A program made the position numbers and the translations under genes. The notes under the pieces were generated by a model. It made no database searches. It was not told where the DNA came from and was given only the letters and a program-made list of their open reading frames with translations. 64,000 nucleotides of DNA, taken from assembly GCF_936933875.1 (NCBI RefSeq), contig NZ_CAKZIK010000022.1:1-64000 (forward strand), read 5' to 3'. The stretch is from an uncultured Chryseobacterium sp. Its GTDB lineage: Bacteria; Bacteroidota; Bacteroidia; Flavobacteriales; Weeksellaceae. This document shows positions 1 to 6,338 of this stretch, in pieces (the first letter of the stretch is position 1; every line of letters starts with the position of its first letter).

Positions 1-399
1 ATAAAAGTCAACAAAAGAAAAAATCTGCACAATCCGCGAAATCTGCGAGAGAAAAAACGCAATCATTGTAGAGATGCGATTCATCTCGTGTCACATACAT
101 AACCAGATTTTCATTCAACCACAAAAGTCACAAAAGATTTAAGCTGAAAATTATGACTTATAAAAGTCAACAAAAGAAAAAATCTGCACAATCCGCGAAA
201 TCTGCGAGAGAAAACAACACCACACAATCATTGTAGAGATGCGATTCATCGCGTGTCACGTACATAACCAGATCTTCATTCAACCACAAAAGTTTAAAAC
301 TGAAAAGCATTCGGTAGAAAAGTCAGCAAAAGAAAATCTGCGAAATTCGCTTAATCTGCGAGAAAAAAATCTGTGGAAATCTGTGAAACCTGTGGGAAA
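1..399. repeat. Non-coding region of imperfect direct repeats
   Basis: No convincing gene lies in this 399-base stretch. A block at 2-128 is repeated at 161-293 with only a few changes, and a shorter, more diverged third copy starts near 318. Each full copy begins with a TAAAAGTCAACAAAAG segment and a run of 'atctgcgaga'-like words. It continues through a small palindrome (GCGAT-TC-ATCGC, intact in the second copy) and ends in a CAACCACAAAAGT segment. A fragment of the last segment also occurs near 21797. This looks like an interspersed intergenic repeat that duplicated locally. It lies downstream of the minus-strand exosortase pair. Confidence 0.75.
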
Positions 400-834
400 T
401 TACTTACTGTAAGAAATTTGCTTCCTGTAATAAAACATCGGGATAACGAGCAGTAAAATCAAAGGCTGTATCACAAACCTTCTCATATAAAACGAGAACA
501 GATAACCAATTTCAAATTTCGTGGAAATGCAGTACAGATACATCGGAAAAGTAATCGCAAACACGAGCAAAATCATTACAACCGCCTGAACAGTCCATCT
601 AAAATTCTTGAAAACAAACTGAATAATAACTGCTGAAAAAAACAGGTTTAGAACAAAACGAAAAATATAGTTGAGAATCAGTTTTCCCCATTCAAAATCC
701 GGAAAAACCGCTTTTTTGTTGGCTTCATGAAAATAATTGAGAAAAGGGTCGTAGAAAATTTTATCTTCCATCATTCGGACACCAATCAGTCCGAGAATTC
801 CGAGAACAACCAAGAACCAACTAAGCCGTTTCAT
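400..834 (-). CDS. Exosortase F-associated membrane protein
   Basis: This 144-residue hydrophobic protein has an N-terminal membrane segment (about residues 5-20), a short polar region, and three further hydrophobic stretches (about 53-75, 80-102 and 112-136). It matches my recollection of the small membrane protein that regularly accompanies exosortase F in Flavobacteriia. Its start overlaps the end of xrtF by 14 bases, so the two are almost certainly co-transcribed and translationally coupled. It has no visible catalytic motif; a structural or chaperone role for the exosortase in the inner membrane is inference. The assignment rests mainly on the neighbour and the topology. Confidence 0.75.
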   Translation of the reverse strand: MKRLSWFLVVLGILGLIGVRMMEDKIFYDPFLNYFHEANKKAVFPDFEWGKLILNYIFRFVLNLFFSAVIIQFVFKNFRWTVQAVVMILLVFAITFPMYLYCISTKFEIGYLFSFYMRRFVIQPLILLLVIPMFYYRKQISYSK

Positions 835-1363
835 TTTTCGAATCTTTTAAAGCAAAAAATTTAATCCAAACCAACCACAACGCCACAACTCCACCGTAAA
901 TAATCGCTGGAAAAACATAATCGTGTCCAATTTTATCGTATTGGGGAGCTTCAATAAGAAGAATATTCAGTCCTGCTATTCTCAAAACATTTAAAATATG
1001 CAGAATTAAAAGTCCAGCTACGGCAAAAATAAATGTCTTCCTCGCATTATAAAACGCGAAAATAAATGCAAGAAAAAGAATCATCACCGAAATCGCGTTG
1101 CATCCTTCCACCATTCGCGACACATATTTTCCGGCAACATAAAACCAAGAAGTTTCCTGATGCGGTTTTCCATCCACCATTTGCGATTTGTAACCCAAAA
1201 AATTTTGCACTGCAGTAGACTGTTCCGCAACCCATTTTGAAACTGGGTCGAGACCGAGACCTTTAAATTCATTCAGATAAAACTGATACAGCAACACCAA
1301 CACCAAATAAATAATGATGAAGCGCAATAAAATTTTCAGAACAGGTTTAAAATCGTTGAACAT
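821..1363 (-). CDS. xrtF: Exosortase family protein XrtF
   Basis: This is a 180-residue multi-spanning membrane protein of the exosortase/archaeosortase superfamily, predicted transpeptidases that process C-terminally tagged surface proteins. The expected catalytic triad is visible: Cys in VEGCNA (about residue 88), Arg in VLRIAG (about 128) and His in IGHDYVFP (about 147), each at the edge of a hydrophobic segment. The small size fits the XrtF subtype of Flavobacteriia, whose substrates are poorly defined. The gene leads a two-gene minus-strand operon with its partner protein. A TATATTTG box ends only four bases before the ATG. No gene in this window carries an obvious exosortase sorting tag. 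Confidence 0.85.
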   Translation of the reverse strand: MFNDFKPVLKILLRFIIIYLVLVLLYQFYLNEFKGLGLDPVSKWVAEQSTAVQNFLGYKSQMVDGKPHQETSWFYVAGKYVSRMVEGCNAISVMILFLAFIFAFYNARKTFIFAVAGLLILHILNVLRIAGLNILLIEAPQYDKIGHDYVFPAIIYGGVVALWLVWIKFFALKDSKNETA

Positions 1364-1367
1364 CGTG

Positions 1368-1375
1368 CAAATATA
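1368..1375 (-). promoter_or_regulatory. -7 promoter element (TATATTTG) for xrtF
   Basis: The minus strand reads TATATTTG, a perfect match to the Bacteroidota -7 consensus TAnnTTTG, four bases upstream of the xrtF ATG. The predicted transcription start would fall on or next to the start codon. No well-spaced -33 TTTG is evident. Confidence 0.6.
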
Positions 1376-1397
1376 CCAATTTCTGGTTCCAAAACCT

Positions 1398-1405
1398 TAT
1401 ATTTG
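1398..1405 (+). promoter_or_regulatory. -7 promoter element (TATATTTG) for the AmgK-like gene
   Basis: This plus-strand TATATTTG sits six bases before the ATG at 1412. It lies only 22 bases from the divergent xrtF box, so both promoters compete for the same 45 bases. Confidence 0.6.
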
Positions 1406-1411
1406 TAACTT

Positions 1412-2434
1412 ATGGCAGAGGCGGAAAAAGCAAAACTTTTTTTTGAAAATTATATCGGAAAATCGTCATCCAATTTCAAAACATTGGCTCAAAGCGGTTC
1501 GGAAAGGGTCAATTATGTAGCTTCCTCCGATGCCGAAAAATTCATCATTACTTTCAACGAAAATCTGAGGGAAAATGAAAGCTTTTTCTATTTTTCTGAA
1601 GTTTTCAGTTCACAAAATCTCAACACTCCCAAAATTTTAAAAATTTCTGATGACCGCAGAACCTATATTCAGGAGTTTTTGGGCAGCCAAACTTTAAGCG
1701 AAATTATTGCTGAAGACCAACTTTCCGAAAGAGTAAAATCTTTGGTAAAGCAAACTTTGGTTCAACTTTTTGAACTTCAAACCAAAACTGAAAACATAAT
1801 TGATTATAGCAAAACGTTTGAGTACGAAAGCTACGATGAACTTCCAATCATGCACGATTTGTATTACTTTAAAAATTTCGTGGCAGATGTTTTGGAGATT
1901 CATTACCATAAATCTTCTTTGCTGAAAGAATTTAAAACCTTAACTCAGAAAATTGAAACACTTGAACCAAAAGGATTGATGATTCGCGATTTTCAGGCAA
2001 GAAATATTATGGTGGATGAAAATGAAAACATTCACTTCATCGATTATCAGGGAGCCATGAAAGGACCTTTGATCTACGATGTGATTTCCTTTCTTTTTCA
2101 GGCGAAAGCTAATTTTCCGGAAGATTTTAAAAATGAAATGCTGGATTTTTATTTTAAATTATGGAGTGACGATTCTAAAAAAGTTCAACTAAAAAATTCG
2201 GTGAAACCAATTCAGCTGATTCGTTTTATGCAGGTTTTGGGCGCTTACGGTTTCCGCGGACTCATTCAGCGAAAGGCGCACTTCATTGCAAGTATTGATA
2301 ACGGAATTGAAAACCTTTATCAGTTTTCAAACTCGTGGAGCGAAATGGAAAATTTCCCTCACCTGAAAAAAGTAATTGATGCTTTGAAAACAGAAGCCGT
2401 TCAACAAAAAATCAAAACTATAATTAATCAGTAA
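1412..2434 (+). CDS. AmgK-like amino-sugar kinase (APH-fold phosphotransferase)
   Basis: This 340-residue aminoglycoside-phosphotransferase-fold kinase is most like AmgK, the anomeric MurNAc/GlcNAc kinase of peptidoglycan recycling. The catalytic loop is IRDFQARNIM (about residues 191-200), with Asp and Asn in the right places, although the usual leading His is Ile. The metal-binding segment is FIDYQGAMKGPLIYDV (about 209-224), which resembles the DFQDA-GP-YD segment of AmgK. It heads a plus-strand cluster with a RapZ C-terminal-domain gene (25 bases downstream) and a MurU-like nucleotidyltransferase. That order makes MurNAc 1-phosphorylation its likely job. Kinase class is secure; the substrate is inferred from motif and neighbours. 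Confidence 0.75.
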   Translation: MAEAEKAKLFFENYIGKSSSNFKTLAQSGSERVNYVASSDAEKFIITFNENLRENESFFYFSEVFSSQNLNTPKILKISDDRRTYIQEFLGSQTLSEIIAEDQLSERVKSLVKQTLVQLFELQTKTENIIDYSKTFEYESYDELPIMHDLYYFKNFVADVLEIHYHKSSLLKEFKTLTQKIETLEPKGLMIRDFQARNIMVDENENIHFIDYQGAMKGPLIYDVISFLFQAKANFPEDFKNEMLDFYFKLWSDDSKKVQLKNSVKPIQLIRFMQVLGAYGFRGLIQRKAHFIASIDNGIENLYQFSNSWSEMENFPHLKKVIDALKTEAVQQKIKTIINQ

Positions 2435-2459
2435 TTACTGATTTTCGAATATAAAAATT

Positions 2460-2864
2460 ATGCTAACAGTAGAAATACACAGTTTTTCCTATAAAAAAGG
2501 CGGAATTCCGAAAGATAACAGCGGAAATGGAGGCGGCTTCGCTTTCGACTGCCGTGGAATTTTAAATCCCGGAAGAATTGAAGAATACAAACCCCAAACC
2601 GGAAACGACCTTCCCGTTCAGGAATATTTGGAAACCAAAACAGAAATGCCAAAGTTCATCGAATTGGTAAAAAATATCGTTTCTATCAACATTGATAATT
2701 ATTTGGAGCGCGGTTTCGAACATCTTCAAATTAATTTCGGATGTACAGGAGGACAACACCGTTCGGTTTATTCCGCTTTGAAAATTGCCGAATTTATCCG
2801 TGAAAAATACCCGGAAGTTAGTGTGATCATCAATCACGACGAACAACCTCAACTTAATTCATAA
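2460..2864 (+). CDS. Stand-alone RapZ C-terminal domain protein
   Basis: This 134-residue protein corresponds to the C-terminal half of RapZ, the E. coli RNase adapter whose C-terminal domain senses glucosamine-6-phosphate and binds the GlmY/GlmZ RNAs. Visible signatures are FDCRGILNPGR (about residues 23-33), a TGNDLPVQEYL segment (about 42-52) and the hallmark GCTGGQHRSV (about 96-105). The N-terminal P-loop ATPase half of RapZ is absent and no separate copy lies in the window. It sits between the AmgK-like kinase and the MurU-like transferase, so a role in amino-sugar sensing or metabolism is a reasonable inference; RNA binding is unproven. Confidence 0.8.
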   Translation: MLTVEIHSFSYKKGGIPKDNSGNGGGFAFDCRGILNPGRIEEYKPQTGNDLPVQEYLETKTEMPKFIELVKNIVSINIDNYLERGFEHLQINFGCTGGQHRSVYSALKIAEFIREKYPEVSVIINHDEQPQLNS

Positions 2865-2873
2865 GTAATCAGC

Positions 2874-2926
2874 AATGAGCAATAAGTAATTATTCGGTAA
2901 ACTTGATAGATTGCTTATTACTCATT
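2874..2926. repeat. Imperfect palindrome between rapZ-C and murU-like genes
   Basis: Arms at 2874-2890 and 2910-2926 pair with two mismatches (AATGAGCAATAAGTAAT against the complement of ATTGCTTATTACTCATT). The AT-rich hairpin looks like a short interspersed repeat and fills the gap before the MurU-like start at 2951. Confidence 0.6.
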
Positions 2927-2950
2927 ATTCTTTATTCTTTATCCATATTT

Positions 2951-3664
2951 ATGAAAGCACTCATCTTCGCAGCCGGAAAAGGAACACGCCTAAAACCCTT
3001 TACAAACAACCATCCAAAAGCTTTAGCTCCTGTTAATGAGGTTCCTTTACTGGAAAGAAATATCAAATATCTGCAAAGCTACGGTATCAACGATTTTGTG
3101 ATTAATGTTCACCATTTCGGAGACCAGATTGTTGATTTTCTGAAGAAAAATGACAATTTCGGTGCGAAAATTGAAATCTCCGACGAGAAAGACGAACTTC
3201 TCGAAACCGGAGGCGGCTTGGTTTTTGCTAGAAAATATTTGGATTTCGGTGAAGACTTCCTGATTATGAACGCTGATATTTTAACAGATTTGAACATCAG
3301 CGATTTCGTTAAATACCATCAGGAGAAAAAAGATTTCGCTACTTTAGCAGTATCAGACAGACCGAGTTCCCGAAAATTGTTCTTCAACAGCGATTTTATT
3401 TTAAGAGGCTGGCTGAATGTACAAACAGGAGAACAGCGATTAGCAGAATTTAACGCCGGATTCAAAGCTTTGGCTTTCAGTGGCATACACTGTATTAATC
3501 CGGAAATTTTTAATAAAATAAAAAGAACCGGAAAATTCTCCATTATGGAAGAATATCTGGATTTAATGTTGACTGAAAGCATCCATGGATTCGTTCACGA
3601 TGCGCACTTAATTGATGTTGGAAAACCAGAATCCGTTGCAGAAGCGGAAAAAATATTTAAATAA
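2951..3664 (+). CDS. MurU-like sugar-1-phosphate nucleotidyltransferase
   Basis: This 237-residue enzyme of the NTP_transferase family starts with the nucleotide-binding signature MKALIFAAGKGTRLKPFT and the following HPKAL segment. An internal LLETGGGL motif (about residues 77-84) and the metal-site NADIL (about 106-110) are also present. Length and motifs fit MurU, which makes UDP-MurNAc from MurNAc-1-phosphate. The AmgK-like kinase two genes upstream would supply that substrate. I chose the ATG at 2951 because the protein then begins directly at the conserved motif; an upstream TTG at 2903 would add 16 unconserved residues. A glucose- or mannose-1-phosphate transferase role cannot be excluded from sequence alone. 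Confidence 0.75.
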   Translation: MKALIFAAGKGTRLKPFTNNHPKALAPVNEVPLLERNIKYLQSYGINDFVINVHHFGDQIVDFLKKNDNFGAKIEISDEKDELLETGGGLVFARKYLDFGEDFLIMNADILTDLNISDFVKYHQEKKDFATLAVSDRPSSRKLFFNSDFILRGWLNVQTGEQRLAEFNAGFKALAFSGIHCINPEIFNKIKRTGKFSIMEEYLDLMLTESIHGFVHDAHLIDVGKPESVAEAEKIFK

Positions 3665-3667
3665 ACT

Positions 3668-4420
3668 ATGGCAACCGAAGGAAAACGCGACGAAAGTTTA
3701 ACGAACCCCGCTGTTGAAGTGGACGAGCAGAAACTGCACGAAAGTTTCCGCCAAAAAACCTGGGACGAAACCATTACCAAAGACAGTTGGATGGTTTTTA
3801 AAGTGATGGCAGAATTGGTGGAAGGTTATGAAAAGCTCGCTAAAGTAGGTCCGTGTGTTTCGATTTTTGGTTCTGCAAGACTGAAACCTGAAAACGAATA
3901 CTACCAAATGGCGGTTGACATCGCCGAAAAAATTACAAAACTGGGTTTTGGCGTGATTACAGGAGGAGGTCCCGGAATTATGGAAGCCGGAAACAGAGGT
4001 GCTCATCAAGGTGGCGGAAAATCAATCGGTTTGAATATTGAGCTTCCTTTCGAGCAGCATTTTAATCCGTATATTGACAAAGCTTATTCCATGAATTTTG
4101 ACTATTTTTTTGTGAGAAAAGTAGTTTTCGTAAAATATTCGCAAGGGTTTATTGTAATGCCGGGAGGATTTGGAACTTTGGATGAATTAACTGAAGCAAT
4201 TACTTTAATTCAGACCAATAAAATTGGGCGATTCCCGATTGTTTTGGTAGGGACAAAATTCTGGGGTGGATTGCTGCAATGGTTCAACGACACGCTCTTA
4301 GCCAACGGAATGATTAATGAAGCTGACCTCAATCTTTACAGAATTGTTGATACAGCCGACGAAGCTGTAGCTCACATAAAAGCATTTTATGATAAATATT
4401 CTGTAAACGTTAACTTCTGA
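3668..4420 (+). CDS. LOG family protein (nucleoside-5'-monophosphate phosphoribohydrolase)
   Basis: This 250-residue Rossmann-like protein belongs to the LOG/lysine-decarboxylase-like family. The family signature is clear: GFGVITGGGPGIMEAGNRGA (about residues 94-113) followed by MPGGFGTLDELTEA (about 164-177), the PGGxGTxxE phosphate-binding and catalytic motif. Members cleave nucleoside monophosphates such as AMP or cytokinin ribotides to base plus ribose-5-phosphate; the 'lysine decarboxylase' label is historical. The gene begins three bases after the MurU-like stop and is probably co-transcribed. The N-terminal 50 residues are charged and variable. Confidence 0.85.
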   Translation: MATEGKRDESLTNPAVEVDEQKLHESFRQKTWDETITKDSWMVFKVMAELVEGYEKLAKVGPCVSIFGSARLKPENEYYQMAVDIAEKITKLGFGVITGGGPGIMEAGNRGAHQGGGKSIGLNIELPFEQHFNPYIDKAYSMNFDYFFVRKVVFVKYSQGFIVMPGGFGTLDELTEAITLIQTNKIGRFPIVLVGTKFWGGLLQWFNDTLLANGMINEADLNLYRIVDTADEAVAHIKAFYDKYSVNVNF

Positions 4421-4484
4421 TTGGCACATTATTTGAGTTTTAACTTGAAAAAACAAAGTGAAATTTGTTATTTAAATAAAGGAA

Positions 4485-4955
4485 ATGAAAAAATTTTTAC
4501 AAATATTCGGCATATTAACATTGTTTATGATGATGAGTTTTGCAGTGGCAGACTTTTTTTCATCAATGACAAAAGTTGATTATGTAGAGGGCTCACGAAC
4601 CCTAAAATTCACCACTAAGATGAATACCGACCATATTTCGAACGCCATAAAAATCAATCCAAATACAGCAGGATTTGAAGCGGAAGTAAAGAAATATGTA
4701 AACAAAAACTTCGATGTTTATGTTAATGGTGCTCCTAAAAATTTAACTTTCACTGGAAGCCAAGTAAATGGCGAATCTGTTTGGGTGTATTTTGAAACGG
4801 GAGGAGTTGCAGATGTTAATTCATTAAAAATTAAAAATACCATCCTATTGGAAACTTATCCAAAACAATTTAACGTAGTAAACGTTGCTTATAAAGGACA
4901 GCAAAAAACAATGAACTTCCAAAGAGGAAAAGAGGTGAATGAAGCCACCTTCTAA
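4485..4955 (+). CDS. Secreted DUF6702-like protein
   Basis: This 156-residue protein has a signal peptide (KKF followed by a hydrophobic stretch to about residue 22) and a mature beta-rich domain. The segments FDVYVNGAPKNLTFTG (about 76-91) and VWVYFETGG (about 97-105) resemble DUF6702, a Bacteroidota family of unknown function often found near M1 peptidases. An M1 peptidase is in fact encoded 1.4 kb downstream on the other strand. There is no lipobox. A GGAAATG context precedes the start, and a strong terminator follows immediately. Confidence 0.65.
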   Translation: MKKFLQIFGILTLFMMMSFAVADFFSSMTKVDYVEGSRTLKFTTKMNTDHISNAIKINPNTAGFEAEVKKYVNKNFDVYVNGAPKNLTFTGSQVNGESVWVYFETGGVADVNSLKIKNTILLETYPKQFNVVNVAYKGQQKTMNFQRGKEVNEATF

Positions 4956-4977
4956 AAACTTCAATTTAAAATATGAT

Positions 4978-5009
4978 AAAAAGCTTTAGTTTTGTACTGA
5001 AGCTTTTTT
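4978..5009 (+). terminator. Rho-independent terminator
   Basis: A stem AAAGCTTTAGT/ACTGAAGCTTT (one wobble pair) is followed by a T-run. It ends the transcript of the DUF6702-like gene just before tadA. Confidence 0.75.
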
Positions 5010-5018
5010 ATTTTGAAT

Positions 5019-5450
5019 ATGTTCACGGACGAATATTTTATGAAAATCGCACTTCAGGAAGCTGAAGCCGCTTTGGAAAAGGATGAAATTCCTGTAGGTT
5101 GCATCATCGTTTCCGGAAACCGCATTATTGCAAGAGCACACAACCTTACTGAAACTTTAAATGATGTCACCGCACATGCGGAAATGCAGGCAATAACCTC
5201 GGCCGCCAACTTTTTGGGCGGAAAATATTTGCAAAACTGTACGATGTATATCACGTTGGAACCTTGTATAATGTGCAGTGGCGCTTTAAGCTGGAGCCAA
5301 ATTTCAAAAGTGGTGATAGGCGCAAGAGACGAACAGCGCGGTTTTATTAATAAAAATCTTACGCTTCATCCCAAAACAGAAATCGTGACCGGCATTATGG
5401 AAAATGAATGTTCTGTGATTTTGAAGGAATTTTTTAAATCGAAAAGATAG
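5019..5450 (+). CDS. tadA: tRNA-specific adenosine deaminase (TadA-like nucleoside deaminase)
   Basis: This 143-residue zinc deaminase converts A34 to inosine in tRNA-Arg(ACG). Its zinc site is complete: HAEM (about residues 52-55) with the catalytic Glu, and PCIMC (about 83-87) supplying two cysteines. The N-terminus (EYFMKIALQEAEAA, then IPVGCIIV) and the length are typical of TadA rather than cytidine or guanine deaminases. I used the ATG at 5019; a TTG two codons upstream is the only alternative. It lies directly after a terminator, so it must have its own promoter, which I could not identify. Confidence 0.85.
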   Translation: MFTDEYFMKIALQEAEAALEKDEIPVGCIIVSGNRIIARAHNLTETLNDVTAHAEMQAITSAANFLGGKYLQNCTMYITLEPCIMCSGALSWSQISKVVIGARDEQRGFINKNLTLHPKTEIVTGIMENECSVILKEFFKSKR

Positions 5451-5464
5451 ACAACTTATTTTTT

Positions 5465-5532
5465 ATTCTGAGGAACAAAGAATCGTTTAATTAAAGAGAA
5501 TCTTCACTGCACTCCGTTTCGTTCAAAAGACA
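5465..5532. repeat. Degenerate Bacteroidota interspersed repeat, copy 1
   Basis: This intergenic segment between convergent tadA and coaX contains the words ATTCTGAGGAAC, AGAGAATCTTCACTGC and CGTTTCGTTCAAAAGACAA. They correspond in order to parts of the segment at 52433-52513. It is a degenerate copy of a semi-palindromic repeat frequent in Flavobacteriia intergenic regions. No clean terminator is visible here. Confidence 0.55.
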
Positions 5533-5542
5533 ATAATGGATG

Positions 5543-6301
5543 TTATTTATCCTTCCCTAAAAAATACAGTCCTTTCAAAGTATGAAGCCTGTCTGCAATA
5601 TGGATTTTCTCAGTTAGAGGTTTATAAACGTGGGAAACTCCGCCGGTTGCGACAACGAAGCAATCATCTTTTACTTCTTCATTAATTCTATCGATAAAAC
5701 CTTCCACCATTCCTAAAAATCCGTACACCATTCCGCTTTGCATGCAGGTAACCGTATCTAAACCGAGTACAGATTTTGGCTTCACCAGTTCTATTTCAGG
5801 AAGTTGAGCCGTTTGTCCCACCAAAGAATTTAAGGAAGTAATAATTCCGGGAGCTATGATAACGCCCAAAGTATCGCCCGTTTCTGTGATGCAGCTTGCT
5901 GTAAGAGCAGTTCCAAAATCTATAATAATTTTTTTGCGGTCCGGATAAAGATGATGCGCTGCAACCAAATTGGCGTAAATATCGGTTCCCATCTGTTTCG
6001 ATTTCGGTTCTACTGCAGATTTCGTATTTCTGTCCACCAAAATCGGTTTCTTTCCGTGGATTTTTTCGATGGCTCTCGTAATATCGTACGTTAACTGCGG
6101 AACCACGGAACCAATGATGATTTTTTCAATTTTTTCAATATCAATTTTGTAATACTGATACAAAGTGAGGAACTGCACAAAAAGTTCGTCGCTGGTTTTG
6201 TAAGGTTTTGTATTGATAATCCAGGAAATATCACAGTTGTCATCGTCAAACAATCCGAAACGGATATTGGTATTGCCGATGTTGATTACGATGGAGGTCA
6301 T
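5543..6301 (-). CDS. coaX: Type III pantothenate kinase
   Basis: CoaX phosphorylates pantothenate in the first committed step of coenzyme A synthesis. The 252-residue protein has the ASKHA-fold signatures of the type III enzyme: NIGNTNIRFGLFDDD at the N-terminus (phosphate-1 motif), GTDIYANLVAAHHLYP (about residues 104-119), IDFGTALTAS (about 126-135) and VATGGVSHVY near the C-terminus. Length is normal. It lies 37 bases downstream of the M1 aminopeptidase gene on the same strand and is probably in its transcript. The spacer contains short GAATGATGAAT-type tandem words. Confidence 0.9.
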   Translation of the reverse strand: MTSIVINIGNTNIRFGLFDDDNCDISWIINTKPYKTSDELFVQFLTLYQYYKIDIEKIEKIIIGSVVPQLTYDITRAIEKIHGKKPILVDRNTKSAVEPKSKQMGTDIYANLVAAHHLYPDRKKIIIDFGTALTASCITETGDTLGVIIAPGIITSLNSLVGQTAQLPEIELVKPKSVLGLDTVTCMQSGMVYGFLGMVEGFIDRINEEVKDDCFVVATGGVSHVYKPLTEKIHIADRLHTLKGLYFLGKDK

Positions 6302-6338
6302 GTTTTTGAATGATGAATTTTGAATGATGAATGATAAA

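Noticed and set aside
1..390. Possible CRISPR or tandem-repeat array at the window start
   Set aside because: Units are about 130 bases and imperfect, without constant repeats and unique spacers.
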